Source: Desulfofustis sp. (GTDB lineage Bacteria; Desulfobacterota; Desulfobulbia; Desulfobulbales; Desulfocapsaceae). Taken from it: a stretch of 8,696 bases of DNA. The notes under the pieces are model-generated. The model was not told where the DNA came from and ran no database searches. It saw nothing but the letters and a program-made list of their open reading frames with translations. Of this stretch, positions 1 through 6,437 are shown in pieces. The DNA is taken from assembly GCA_029287755.1 (NCBI GenBank), contig JARFQM010000088.1:1-8696 (forward strand), read 5' to 3'. The first letter of the stretch is position 1. Each line of letters begins with the position of its first letter. The position numbers were made by a program, and so were the translations under genes.

Positions 1-1
1 T

Positions 2-1030
2 CATAAACCCGCGGTGGAACTGGGGCGGAGACTGGTGGATCTGACGCCGGCCGGCCTGGAGAAAGTATTCTTCTGTGATTCCGGTTCGGTGGCGGTGGAA
101 GTAGCCATGAAAATGGCGCTCCAGTACCACCATGCCCTGGGTAATAAGGATAAACATCAGTTTGCTACCATTCGCTCGGGATATCACGGCGACACCTTCC
201 ACGCCATGTCGGTATGCGACCCGGTCACCGGGATGCATCACCTGTTTTCCGGAGTATTGCCCCGCTACCATTTCGTCCCTCGGCCGGAGAGCAGTTTTGG
301 CGGCTCCTGGCAGGGAGACGAGATGCACCCGCTGAGAAAGCTACTGGCAGATACCCATCGGTCCCTCTGCGCATTGATTCTCGAGCCCATCGTTCAGGGC
401 GCCGGCGGCATGCGTTTTTATCACCCCCGCTATCTGCAGGAAGTAAGGGATTTATGTGACCGCTACGATGTGCTGCTGATCTGCGACGAGATCGCCACCG
501 GATTCGGACGCAGCGGGAAAATGTTTGCCTCTGAACACAGCCAGGTCGTACCGGACATTCTCTGCCTCGGCAAGGCCCTCACTGGAGGTATGCTGAGTCT
601 GGCGGCAACCCTCTCCAGCGACGAGGTGGCTCGAACAATTTCGACAGCCGAGCCGGGCGTTTTCATGCATGGACCGACCTTCATGGCCAATCCGCTGGCC
701 TGCCGGGTGGCGTCCGAATCCATTGATCTGCTGCTGGAGAGCGGCTGGCGGCAGCTGGTTGCCAACATCGAACGGCGTCTCGAGCAGGGTCTGCAGCCCT
801 GCCGCAGCCTGGATCAGGTTGCCGATGTCAGATGCCTCGGTGCAATCGGGGTGGTGGAACTGCACAAACCGGTCAGCCTGGCCAGTATGCAGGAACGTTT
901 TGTGGACCGTGGCGTTTGGGTCCGCCCCTTCGGTACATTGGTCTACGTGATGCCGCCCTATTGCATTGCCTCGGCAGATCTCGATCATCTCTGCAGGGCT
1001 GTGGTCGAGGTCGTGGCCCTGGAAGACTGA
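2..1030 (+). CDS. bioA: Adenosylmethionine-8-amino-7-oxononanoate aminotransferase (BioA), 5'-truncated by window edge
   Basis: PLP-dependent class III aminotransferase that converts KAPA to DAPA, using S-adenosylmethionine as amino donor, in cytoplasmic biotin synthesis. The reading frame is open from base 2, giving 342 residues. Against my memory of E. coli BioA (429 aa) about 84 N-terminal residues are missing, including the first substrate-binding aromatic residues; the GTG at 14 is an internal valine, not a start. The match is otherwise nearly continuous: DSGSVAVEVAMKMALQY near the start, YHGDTF, EPIVQGAGGMR, the DEIATGFGR stretch holding the PLP-binding Asp, and the Schiff-base Lys in LGKALTGG (codon 572-574). 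The Arg in VWVRPFG corresponds by spacing to the KAPA-binding Arg391 of E. coli. The stop lies 5 nt before bioF. The 5' end, promoter and any BirA operator are outside the window. Confidence 0.97.
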   Translation, partial: HKPAVELGRRLVDLTPAGLEKVFFCDSGSVAVEVAMKMALQYHHALGNKDKHQFATIRSGYHGDTFHAMSVCDPVTGMHHLFSGVLPRYHFVPRPESSFGGSWQGDEMHPLRKLLADTHRSLCALILEPIVQGAGGMRFYHPRYLQEVRDLCDRYDVLLICDEIATGFGRSGKMFASEHSQVVPDILCLGKALTGGMLSLAATLSSDEVARTISTAEPGVFMHGPTFMANPLACRVASESIDLLLESGWRQLVANIERRLEQGLQPCRSLDQVADVRCLGAIGVVELHKPVSLASMQERFVDRGVWVRPFGTLVYVMPPYCIASADLDHLCRAVVEVVALED

Positions 1031-1035
1031 AGAAA

Positions 1036-2211
1036 ATGGAATCGTTCCGAGCAGAACTAGAACAGATGAGGCAGAGCGGCATGTACCGCAGCCTCAGACC
1101 GCTGTCAAACCGGGGAGCGGGTACGGTAGAACACGGCGGCCGCACGTTCATCAATCTCAGCTCCAATGACTACCTAGGGTTGGCTGGGGATTCGGCCTTG
1201 ATCGAAGAATTCTACTCGGCACGAACCGAGGCGAACACCATGGATCGGTTCGCGCCCGGAACCGCTTCCTCGAGACTGCTCACCGGCGATCTGCAGCTCT
1301 CCCATGAGCTTGAAAGTCTCATTGCCGGGCTGTACGGCCGCGAGAGCGCGCTGCTGTTCAATTCGGGATATCATGCCAATATTGGCATCCTCCCATCATT
1401 GCTCACCAAGCACGACCTTATCCTGTCCGACAAGCTCAACCATGCCTCGATACACGACGGGCTGCAGATCTGCCGGGCAGAATTCAAGCGCTTCCGGCAT
1501 GGCGATTACCACCATCTCGAGACCCTGCTGCAGACCCATCGTGACGACCACCGGCTGGTCGCAATCGTCAGTGAATCGGTTTTCAGCATGGACGGCGACT
1601 GCGCTGATCTCGAGACACTGGTTGAATTGAAGCACCGCTACAAGTGTCTGCTCTACCTCGACGAAGCTCATTCCATCGGGGTCTATGGTAGAAAAGGACT
1701 GGGGCTGGCGGAACAGCGGGGCTGCATTGACGATATCGACCTTCTGGTGGGCACTTTCGGTAAAGCCTGTGGCTCCGTGGGGGCGTTTCTGGTCAGCGAT
1801 GGGACAATCCGCGAATATCTTATCAATCGCAGCCGCCCGCTCATTTTCACCACGGCACTGCCGCCCGTGGTGCTGAACTGGAATCATTTCGTCATGAGCC
1901 GGCTCGCTTCCATGCAGGCCCGGAGAGACAAGCTCAGGCAGACCTCCCGCGAGCTGCGGCAAAAACTGGAAAACGCGGGATTGCAGACCGGAGGCAGCAG
2001 CAATATAATTCCCGTGATCATCGGTGCCGCAGACCGGACGGTGGAAGGGGCCAAACTGCTGCAGAACAAGGGGTTCTATGTACTGCCTGTGCGGCCGCCG
2101 ACCGTGCCAAGGGGAACCTCCCGCTTCCGGCTGTCTCTGACCGCTGATCACGATATCGAAATGCTGGCCCCACTTCCCGGGCTGATCAGAAACTGGCTCG
2201 ACGGGAAATGA
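1036..2211 (+). CDS. bioF: 8-amino-7-oxononanoate synthase (BioF)
   Basis: PLP enzyme of the alpha-oxoamine synthase family that condenses pimeloyl-ACP (or pimeloyl-CoA) with L-alanine to give KAPA. The protein has 391 residues (E. coli 384), so it is full length. Visible signatures are SSNDYLGL (42-49), SSRLLTG (78-84), SGYHANIG (110-117), the PLP-contacting DEAHSIGVYG (209-218), the Schiff-base Lys243 in TFGKACGS, and RPPTVPRGTSR-type substrate-binding sequence near 353-363. I chose ATG 1036 because the family homology begins there and it sits 5 nt after the bioA stop; the frame stays open upstream to 832, but that part overlaps bioA and looks like a shadow. The ribosome site is weak (GGAAG about 10 nt upstream), consistent with coupling to bioA. 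The end overlaps bioG by ATGA. Confidence 0.97.
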   Translation: MESFRAELEQMRQSGMYRSLRPLSNRGAGTVEHGGRTFINLSSNDYLGLAGDSALIEEFYSARTEANTMDRFAPGTASSRLLTGDLQLSHELESLIAGLYGRESALLFNSGYHANIGILPSLLTKHDLILSDKLNHASIHDGLQICRAEFKRFRHGDYHHLETLLQTHRDDHRLVAIVSESVFSMDGDCADLETLVELKHRYKCLLYLDEAHSIGVYGRKGLGLAEQRGCIDDIDLLVGTFGKACGSVGAFLVSDGTIREYLINRSRPLIFTTALPPVVLNWNHFVMSRLASMQARRDKLRQTSRELRQKLENAGLQTGGSSNIIPVIIGAADRTVEGAKLLQNKGFYVLPVRPPTVPRGTSRFRLSLTADHDIEMLAPLPGLIRNWLDGK

Positions 2212-2879
2212 TCGCTCACTGGCATGTCAAGAACCTCAGCCCGCACCTGATCATTTTCTGCAACGGCTGGGGGATGGACCATCACCCCGTGGTGCTGCCT
2301 GACAGCGGCGGCTTCGACCTGCTGGTTCTTTCCGATTATTCGAGCTTTGAGATTCCCGTGGATATCGACGCCCTTGTTTCAGACTATCAGTCGATCCATC
2401 TCATCTGCTGGTCGTTTGGCGTATGGGCAGGCCAGCAGCTGTTTGCCGACCGGAACGAACTTTTTGCCAGCCGGCTTGCCATAAACGGCACCCTGCGGCC
2501 GATAGATGATCGTTATGGCATCCCGCTTGAATTTTTCAATGCCACCCTCGCGCACTTTTCCGCATCGGTACGCGACAGGTTTTACCGGCGCATGTGCCGT
2601 CCCGATGATGTACTTAGGTATTTTCTCGAACATCGTCCCCGCAGAGGTCTGGCAAGCATGAAAAGTGAGCTGGAACGGCTGGCTCAGCTGGTCGACAGCC
2701 AGCGGACAACAGACCCCATCTTCGACACGGCGATTGTCTCGAGCAGGGATAAAATCGTACCCACTGCGCACCAGCTCTCCTTCTGGCAGGAGCGTTGTCC
2801 CGTCGTCCGCATCGAGGGCTGCCACTATCCCTTTTCGGCCTGGCGGAGCTGGTCTGAAATCATCGCTTTGCGTCAATGA
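2208..2879 (+). CDS. bioG: Pimeloyl-[ACP] methyl ester esterase, BioG type (DUF452)
   Basis: Alpha/beta-hydrolase of 223 residues that releases methanol from pimeloyl-ACP methyl ester, ending the BioC-initiated pimelate route; it does the job of BioH in E. coli. Visible features are the family's N-terminal GWGMDHHPV (20-28), a nucleophile elbow CWSFGVWA (67-74) with Ser69 in an S-x-G context, the family-typical INGTLRPIDDRYGIP segment (92-106), and a late GCHYPFS (204-210) whose His206 is the expected catalytic His. The triad acid cannot be fixed by eye; Asp181 in SSRDKIVP is one candidate. The start ATG overlaps the bioF stop as ATGA with a GGGA just upstream. Placement between bioF and bioC is a known arrangement and supports BioG rather than an unrelated hydrolase. 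Confidence 0.93.
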   Translation: MIAHWHVKNLSPHLIIFCNGWGMDHHPVVLPDSGGFDLLVLSDYSSFEIPVDIDALVSDYQSIHLICWSFGVWAGQQLFADRNELFASRLAINGTLRPIDDRYGIPLEFFNATLAHFSASVRDRFYRRMCRPDDVLRYFLEHRPRRGLASMKSELERLAQLVDSQRTTDPIFDTAIVSSRDKIVPTAHQLSFWQERCPVVRIEGCHYPFSAWRSWSEIIALRQ

Positions 2880-2880
2880 G

Positions 2881-3666
2881 ATGAGCGGAGACACCAACCC
2901 AATAGAAAAGGATCGGGTCGCCCGTTCGTTTCTCCGGGGGATGCCGACCTATGAGGAGCAGGCGGTGGTCCAGAGACTGGTCAACGAGCAGCTGATCGGC
3001 CTGCTGGAATCACTGGGCAGAAATCGCTATACCAGAATTCTGGAGGTCGGCAGCTGCACGGGCATGTTTTCCAGGCTTCTGTATGAAACCTTTTCCCCGG
3101 AACAATTTTTTTTGAACGACCTGGTGCCCGAATTTTTCCAGACGGTCAAAAAGAAGCTGGTCACTGCAGAGGGTGCGTCGATACTGCCTCTGTTCGGCGA
3201 TATCGAACACCTGGAGCTGCCCGATGGTCTGGACCTGGTAGCCTCTTCGTCCACCTTTCAATGGCTGGAGGATCTGCCCCGTTTTTTTGCCAAAGTATAC
3301 CGAGCACTGGCTGAAGGCGGTGTTTTTGCCTTTTCAATGTTTGGTGAAGAAACATATTATGAGATTAAGGAACTCACCGGGGCCGGCTTGAGATATCCCC
3401 CATTCGCGCTGGTGCGGGATCAGGTTGCCGAGAATTTCAAAATCCTGCATGCTGATATCGATCGGGATCATCTCCATTTCGATCATCCCAGGGAGGTCCT
3501 CGGCCACATCCGCGCCACCGGAGTAGGCGGGGTGGGGGGCTTCAACTGGACGCCGAGGCGCTACGAAAGATTCGTCGGCGACTATCTGGACAGGTTTTCG
3601 ACGGAGCAGGGCGTAATGCTGAGCTATGTATCGTATCTGTTTATTGCCCAGAAAAGAGGAGCATGA
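2881..3666 (+). CDS. bioC: Malonyl-[ACP] O-methyltransferase (BioC)
   Basis: SAM-dependent class I methyltransferase that masks the free carboxyl of malonyl-ACP as a methyl ester, letting fatty acid synthesis elongate it to pimeloyl-ACP methyl ester. The protein has 261 residues. It shows the BioC-like N-terminus DRVARSFLRG (11-20), SAM motif I ILEVGSCTGMFS (53-64), an acidic motif II LNDLVPEF (78-85), SSTFQWLEDLP (123-133), which parallels the 'ALQWCEDLP' region of E. coli BioC, and a C-terminal HPREVLGHIRATGVGG (202-217) like the BioC 'LLRHLKATGVN' region. I chose ATG 2881, one nucleotide after the bioG stop; the open frame back to 2665 overlaps bioG and carries no family similarity. There is no good Shine-Dalgarno, so translation probably depends on reinitiation from bioG. 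The stop overlaps the bioD ATG. Confidence 0.94.
   Translation: MSGDTNPIEKDRVARSFLRGMPTYEEQAVVQRLVNEQLIGLLESLGRNRYTRILEVGSCTGMFSRLLYETFSPEQFFLNDLVPEFFQTVKKKLVTAEGASILPLFGDIEHLELPDGLDLVASSSTFQWLEDLPRFFAKVYRALAEGGVFAFSMFGEETYYEIKELTGAGLRYPPFALVRDQVAENFKILHADIDRDHLHFDHPREVLGHIRATGVGGVGGFNWTPRRYERFVGDYLDRFSTEQGVMLSYVSYLFIAQKRGA
3657..3661 (+). promoter_or_regulatory. Shine-Dalgarno of bioD (start-deciding)
   Basis: AGGAG lies inside the end of bioC. Its 7-nt spacing to GTG 3669 is near ideal, while the 1-nt spacing to ATG 3663 is too short for normal initiation. This suggests that GTG 3669 is used for independent initiation, while ATG 3663 could be reached only by coupled reinitiation after the bioC stop. 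Confidence 0.55.
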
Positions 3667-4364
3667 GAGTGGCTGAACATCCCAAAGTGATAGTCGTTTC
3701 AGGCATCGACACCGGTATCGGTAAAACAGTGGTGACAGGTCTGCTGGCCCGCTGGTTCAAAGATAACGCAATCGAGGCAATCACGATGAAAATGGCCCAG
3801 ACGGGGTGCAGTTCAATGAGTGATGATATTCTTGAACATCGCAAACTGGCCGGACAAGAACTGGTCGAGGAAGATGCCATGGGCATCACCTGCCCCTATG
3901 TGTTTCCGGTGCCTTGCTCACCGCATCTGGCGGCTCGTCTGGAGGGTAGATCAATTGACCCGGAAGTGATTGTCAGAGCTGCGGAACAACTCGTCAAGGA
4001 ATACAGCCACGTGCTGATGGAAGGGGTGGGCGGGTTATTCGTTCCGTTGAACGAAAGCACCATGGTGATAGACTTGTGTGCTGAGAGGAATTGGCCGGTG
4101 CTCATGGTGAGCAGTCCGAGGCTGGGCTCCATCAACCATACGCTGGCGGCCCTGGAAGCACTTGACAGGCGCAATATTTCGCTGGTCGGTCTGGTGTACA
4201 ATCTGGACGGCAGCAGGACCACCGACCCGAGGATCGTGGATGACTCACGCCGGCTTTTCTCCGAGCGATTGAGCGGTTTTGGCTTTAAGGGAAAAATCTG
4301 CGATGTGCCCGATGTCTCCTGTACGGAGTCCTATTGCGTCGATTTTTCGGTTTTATTTAACTGA
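3663..4364 (+). CDS. bioD: Dethiobiotin synthetase (BioD)
   Basis: ATP-dependent carboxylase that closes the ureido ring of DAPA with CO2 to give dethiobiotin, the penultimate step of biotin synthesis. From ATG 3663 the protein has 233 residues. The P-loop is GIDTGIGKT (14-22). Lys43 in MKMAQTG corresponds to the substrate-binding Lys of E. coli 'YKPVASG'; EGVGGLFVPLN (120-130) is the Mg/substrate segment, and GSINHTLAALEAL (155-167) matches the family's G-x-I-N-H region. The start is ambiguous: ATG 3663 overlaps the bioC stop as ATGA, but the strong AGGAG at 3657-3661 is 1 nt from it and 7 nt from an in-frame GTG at 3669, which would give 231 residues. Both fit the family. It is the last recognisable biotin gene here, and no terminator follows. 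Confidence 0.95.
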   Translation: MRVAEHPKVIVVSGIDTGIGKTVVTGLLARWFKDNAIEAITMKMAQTGCSSMSDDILEHRKLAGQELVEEDAMGITCPYVFPVPCSPHLAARLEGRSIDPEVIVRAAEQLVKEYSHVLMEGVGGLFVPLNESTMVIDLCAERNWPVLMVSSPRLGSINHTLAALEALDRRNISLVGLVYNLDGSRTTDPRIVDDSRRLFSERLSGFGFKGKICDVPDVSCTESYCVDFSVLFN

Positions 4365-4384
4365 TTCAGCAACAACAGGATATT

Positions 4385-4636
4385 ATGGCGAGCAGAACCA
4401 GTACACGCATGTGCCTGAGCTGCAGGCATTACCGACCGACCGATGAAGCACGGGGCAGATGCAGAGTAAGAAAAGGGAGCGTCGAGCCGTCCGCCTACCC
4501 GCTTATGAACCATGAAGACAGCTGCGAATCATGGCGGGATGTGGGACAGCAATACCACATACGGGTGGGGTGGATCAGGGGACTTCTGAACAAAGCACAA
4601 GGTGACGCCAAGGCGGCCTCAGAAAAGGACAGGTGA
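4385..4636 (+). CDS. Small four-cysteine protein of unknown function
   Basis: An 83-residue protein that I cannot assign to a named family. It begins with a basic segment, then MCLSCRHYRP (9-18) with a CxxC pair, a third Cys at 26 (GRCRV) and a fourth at 47 (HEDSCESW), giving the pattern C-x2-C-x12-C-x20-C. This could bind zinc or a small iron-sulfur cluster. A conserved-looking aromatic part follows (QQYHIRVGWIRG, 55-66) and then a charged Lys/Ala-rich tail. There is no signal peptide or membrane segment, so it is probably cytoplasmic. AGGA at 4377-4380, 4 nt before the ATG, is a reasonable ribosome site. The gene starts 20 nt after bioD and lies 40 nt before the phosphoesterase start chosen here, so it probably shares their transcript. 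The metal-binding role is inferred from cysteine spacing only. Confidence 0.75.
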   Translation: MASRTSTRMCLSCRHYRPTDEARGRCRVRKGSVEPSAYPLMNHEDSCESWRDVGQQYHIRVGWIRGLLNKAQGDAKAASEKDR

Positions 4637-4663
4637 GCGACGGTCCTCTGGTGTGAAAGCAAA

Positions 4664-4671
4664 GAGGGGAG
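4664..4671 (+). promoter_or_regulatory. Shine-Dalgarno of the metallophosphoesterase gene (start-deciding)
   Basis: The purine-rich run GAGGGGAG ends 5 nt before GTG 4677, the codon where the conserved beta strand RILSVSD begins. This favours GTG 4677 over the upstream in-frame ATG 4602, which would add 25 basic residues and overlap the preceding gene by 35 nt, and over GTG 4653. Confidence 0.6.
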
Positions 4672-4676
4672 CAGGG

Positions 4677-5264
4677 GTGAGGATTCTCAGCGTTTCAGAT
4701 ATCGTGGTGCCCGAACTTGTCGGCGCCAGCAGCCCCGTCGAGACGAATTCGATCGATCTTATTCTTGGCTGCGGCGATCTGCCCCCGGAGTACCTGGCCA
4801 GGCTCAAGGCCACATATGACGTGCCGCTTTACTATGTCCTGGGCAATCATGACATCAGGCATGAACAGGTACCGCACGGCTGCCTCAATATTTCCGGCAG
4901 AATCGTCACCCACGGTGACTTTTCGTTTCTCGGCTTTTCCGGCTCCCGCTGGTACAATGGCAACCCCAACCAGTATAGAGAGCGTGAGATGAGGGCGCAG
5001 ATCCGCAAGCTCTGGTTTCCGCTGTGGCGACTGAACGGGCTCGACGTGCTGGTCACCCATGCGCCGCCCCGGCATGTCCATGATGCAGAAGACAGATGCC
5101 ATCGCGGATTTTCCTGTTACCGGGATTTCATCAGGAAATATCGGCCGCGCTTTCTGATTCACGGTCACATTCACAGAGTTTTCGAAACTCCCGCTGAGAG
5201 GCTGAGTGTGGTGAACGAAACCAAGGTGTTGAACAGTTATGGTTACCACATCTTCGAAATCTAG
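4677..5264 (+). CDS. Calcineurin-like metallophosphoesterase, divergent motif I
   Basis: A 195-residue protein with the ordered metal-binding motifs of the calcineurin-like phosphoesterase superfamily: RILSVSD (Asp8), CGDLPPEYL (Gly33-Asp34), LGNHD (55-59), VTHAPPRHVHD (126-136) and IHGHIHR (161-167). It should be a cytoplasmic hydrolase using two metal ions on a phosphate ester or anhydride; the substrate cannot be read from the sequence. The usual D-x-H of motif I is here Asp8-Ile-Val, without the His. I recall a subfamily with 'SDEV' at this place, so this is probably a subfamily trait rather than damage. GSRWYNGNPNQYREREM (89-105) also looks like a subfamily signature. The end overlaps the next gene by 26 nt, which suggests coupled expression and a possible functional link. 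Confidence 0.88.
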   Translation: MRILSVSDIVVPELVGASSPVETNSIDLILGCGDLPPEYLARLKATYDVPLYYVLGNHDIRHEQVPHGCLNISGRIVTHGDFSFLGFSGSRWYNGNPNQYREREMRAQIRKLWFPLWRLNGLDVLVTHAPPRHVHDAEDRCHRGFSCYRDFIRKYRPRFLIHGHIHRVFETPAERLSVVNETKVLNSYGYHIFEI

Positions 5265-6345
5265 AATCGGTCGGTTTATTGACCGGTTTTTTGGGCTGCG
5301 CGACAACGGCAGCGGTGGTGAAGCTGACCGGAACTTCGAAAAAGTCCGGACCAGTGAACAGGCTTTCGAGTCGGTTGACCGGGGAACCCTGTTCGTGCCC
5401 ATAAACAAAATTGTCGGCAGCGTCGGCCGCTATCATGACTTCGATGCCCATTTCCGTCCCAAGGGGTATGACAGTGACGAGCGGCTGCACGGCATCATGA
5501 AGAAGATGCGTGAAGGCCGGCCTATGCCGCCTATTTCTTTGTATCAGATCAAAGACAGTTACTATATCCTTGATGGGCATCATCGCTACGCCGCAGCCCG
5601 AGAACTGGGGCACCAGGAGATTCGATCCTGTATTCTCGAACTGCTCCCCTCTAGAGACACCTTCGAAAACCGTCTCTATCGAGAACGAACCGAGTTCAGG
5701 GACCGTTATCGTCTGCACGCTGCTATTGAACTCACCGAAATTGGTCAGTTTGGGGTATTGGAAGAGCAGATTGAAGAACACAGACAGTTTCTGGAACAGG
5801 AACGAAACTGCTCGGTTGCCCCGACGGAAGCGGCGGCCGACTGGTACAAGACGATATATCTTCCGCTTCGCACCCTGGTCGTATCGAGCAACATTACCCA
5901 ATCATTCAAGTCGAGAACAGCAGATGACCTGTGTCTCTACATCTCACTGCATCAGTGGAAGAGGGGAAAAAACCGCACTTACGGTAAGGGCATCGATACA
6001 CTGATCCCTAAAAACATGGAGGAGTTCAGACAGAAAATGGCTCAGCATACCGACCAGAACTACCCGGAGATGCGCAGGGAGATCAACGTCTTTGTCCTGA
6101 TCAACGTAGAGGGCCGGCACGAAAACAAAATCATGGACAAACTCTACGCCCTCGACGAAGTGCGCGAGGTACATTCGGTGCACGGCGCGATCGACATCAT
6201 TATCCGGGTCAAATTGATGCGTGATCTGCTGTCATCCGATGCCGAACTCATTTCCCAGTTCATGCAGAGCACCGTTCGCCAATGGCAGGGGGTGCTAAGT
6301 ACCCAGACCCTGCTGCCGGGTTTGTCACGGGTGAAAGATCTTTAG
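5239..6345 (+). CDS. ParB/sulfiredoxin-like domain protein with C-terminal Lrp/AsnC-type ligand-binding domain
   Basis: A 368-residue three-part protein. Residues 9-21 (RIGRFIDRFFGLR) could form an amphipathic basic helix. Residues about 51-135 form a ParB/sulfiredoxin-like domain: VPINKIVGSVGRYHDFD (53-69), then PPISLYQIKDSYYILDGHHRYAA with the hallmark DGHHR at 112-116. Residues about 155-265 are helical, with HRQFLEQE (181-188), DWYKTIYLP (201-209) and RTADDLCLY (226-234), resembling a module I recall beside this ParB type in other bacteria. Residues about 281-360 look like an Lrp/AsnC (RAM) effector domain: INVFVLINVEG, then VHSVHGAIDIIIRV with the family's beta-strand and G-x-[YI]-D pattern. 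There is no helix-turn-helix, so it is not a classical Lrp regulator. A small-molecule sensor coupled to a ParB-type (possibly nucleotide-binding) domain is inference. The ATG overlaps the preceding gene; AAGG 12 nt upstream is a weak ribosome site. Confidence 0.85.
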   Translation: MVTTSSKSRIGRFIDRFFGLRDNGSGGEADRNFEKVRTSEQAFESVDRGTLFVPINKIVGSVGRYHDFDAHFRPKGYDSDERLHGIMKKMREGRPMPPISLYQIKDSYYILDGHHRYAAARELGHQEIRSCILELLPSRDTFENRLYRERTEFRDRYRLHAAIELTEIGQFGVLEEQIEEHRQFLEQERNCSVAPTEAAADWYKTIYLPLRTLVVSSNITQSFKSRTADDLCLYISLHQWKRGKNRTYGKGIDTLIPKNMEEFRQKMAQHTDQNYPEMRREINVFVLINVEGRHENKIMDKLYALDEVREVHSVHGAIDIIIRVKLMRDLLSSDAELISQFMQSTVRQWQGVLSTQTLLPGLSRVKDL

Positions 6346-6379
6346 GGCGCCTCAGCGCACATGCTGTCTCGTTGCAATG

Positions 6380-6416
6380 AAAACGGCCGCAGTTCCTGCA
6401 GAACCGCGGCCGTTTT
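6380..6416. terminator. Bidirectional intrinsic terminator between convergent genes
   Basis: A perfect 11-bp inverted repeat pairs AAAACGGCCGC (6380-6390) with GCGGCCGTTTT (6406-6416). Inside it, after one A/C mismatch, GTTC (6392-6395) pairs with GAAC (6401-6404), leaving a 5-nt loop. The GC-rich stem flanked by A on one side and T on the other gives a U-tract in either direction. It sits 35 nt past the stop of the + strand ParB-like gene and beyond the stop of the - strand repeat-protein gene, so it probably ends both transcripts. Confidence 0.88.
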
Positions 6417-6437
6417 ATCCTTGCGTTGTCAGCCTGG

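Noticed and set aside
832..1035. N-terminal extension of bioF upstream of ATG 1036
   Set aside because: It overlaps the end of bioA in another frame and has no BioF similarity; homology begins at ATG 1036.
1396..2151. 251-residue open frame on the - strand
   Set aside because: It is antisense to bioF, which is unmistakable by motif content; the translation has no recognisable motif.
2665..2880. N-terminal extension of bioC upstream of ATG 2881
   Set aside because: It overlaps bioG in another frame, and the BioC-like sequence starts after ATG 2881.
4602..4676. Longer N-terminus for the metallophosphoesterase from ATG 4602
   Set aside because: It adds a basic, low-complexity stretch before the first beta strand, overlaps the upstream gene and lacks a good ribosome site, whereas GTG 4677 has one.
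4695..5408. 237-residue open frame on the - strand, and a similar one at 5131-5901
   Set aside because: Both are antisense to the phosphoesterase and ParB-like genes, whose motifs are clear. The overlaps are too extensive for real genes.
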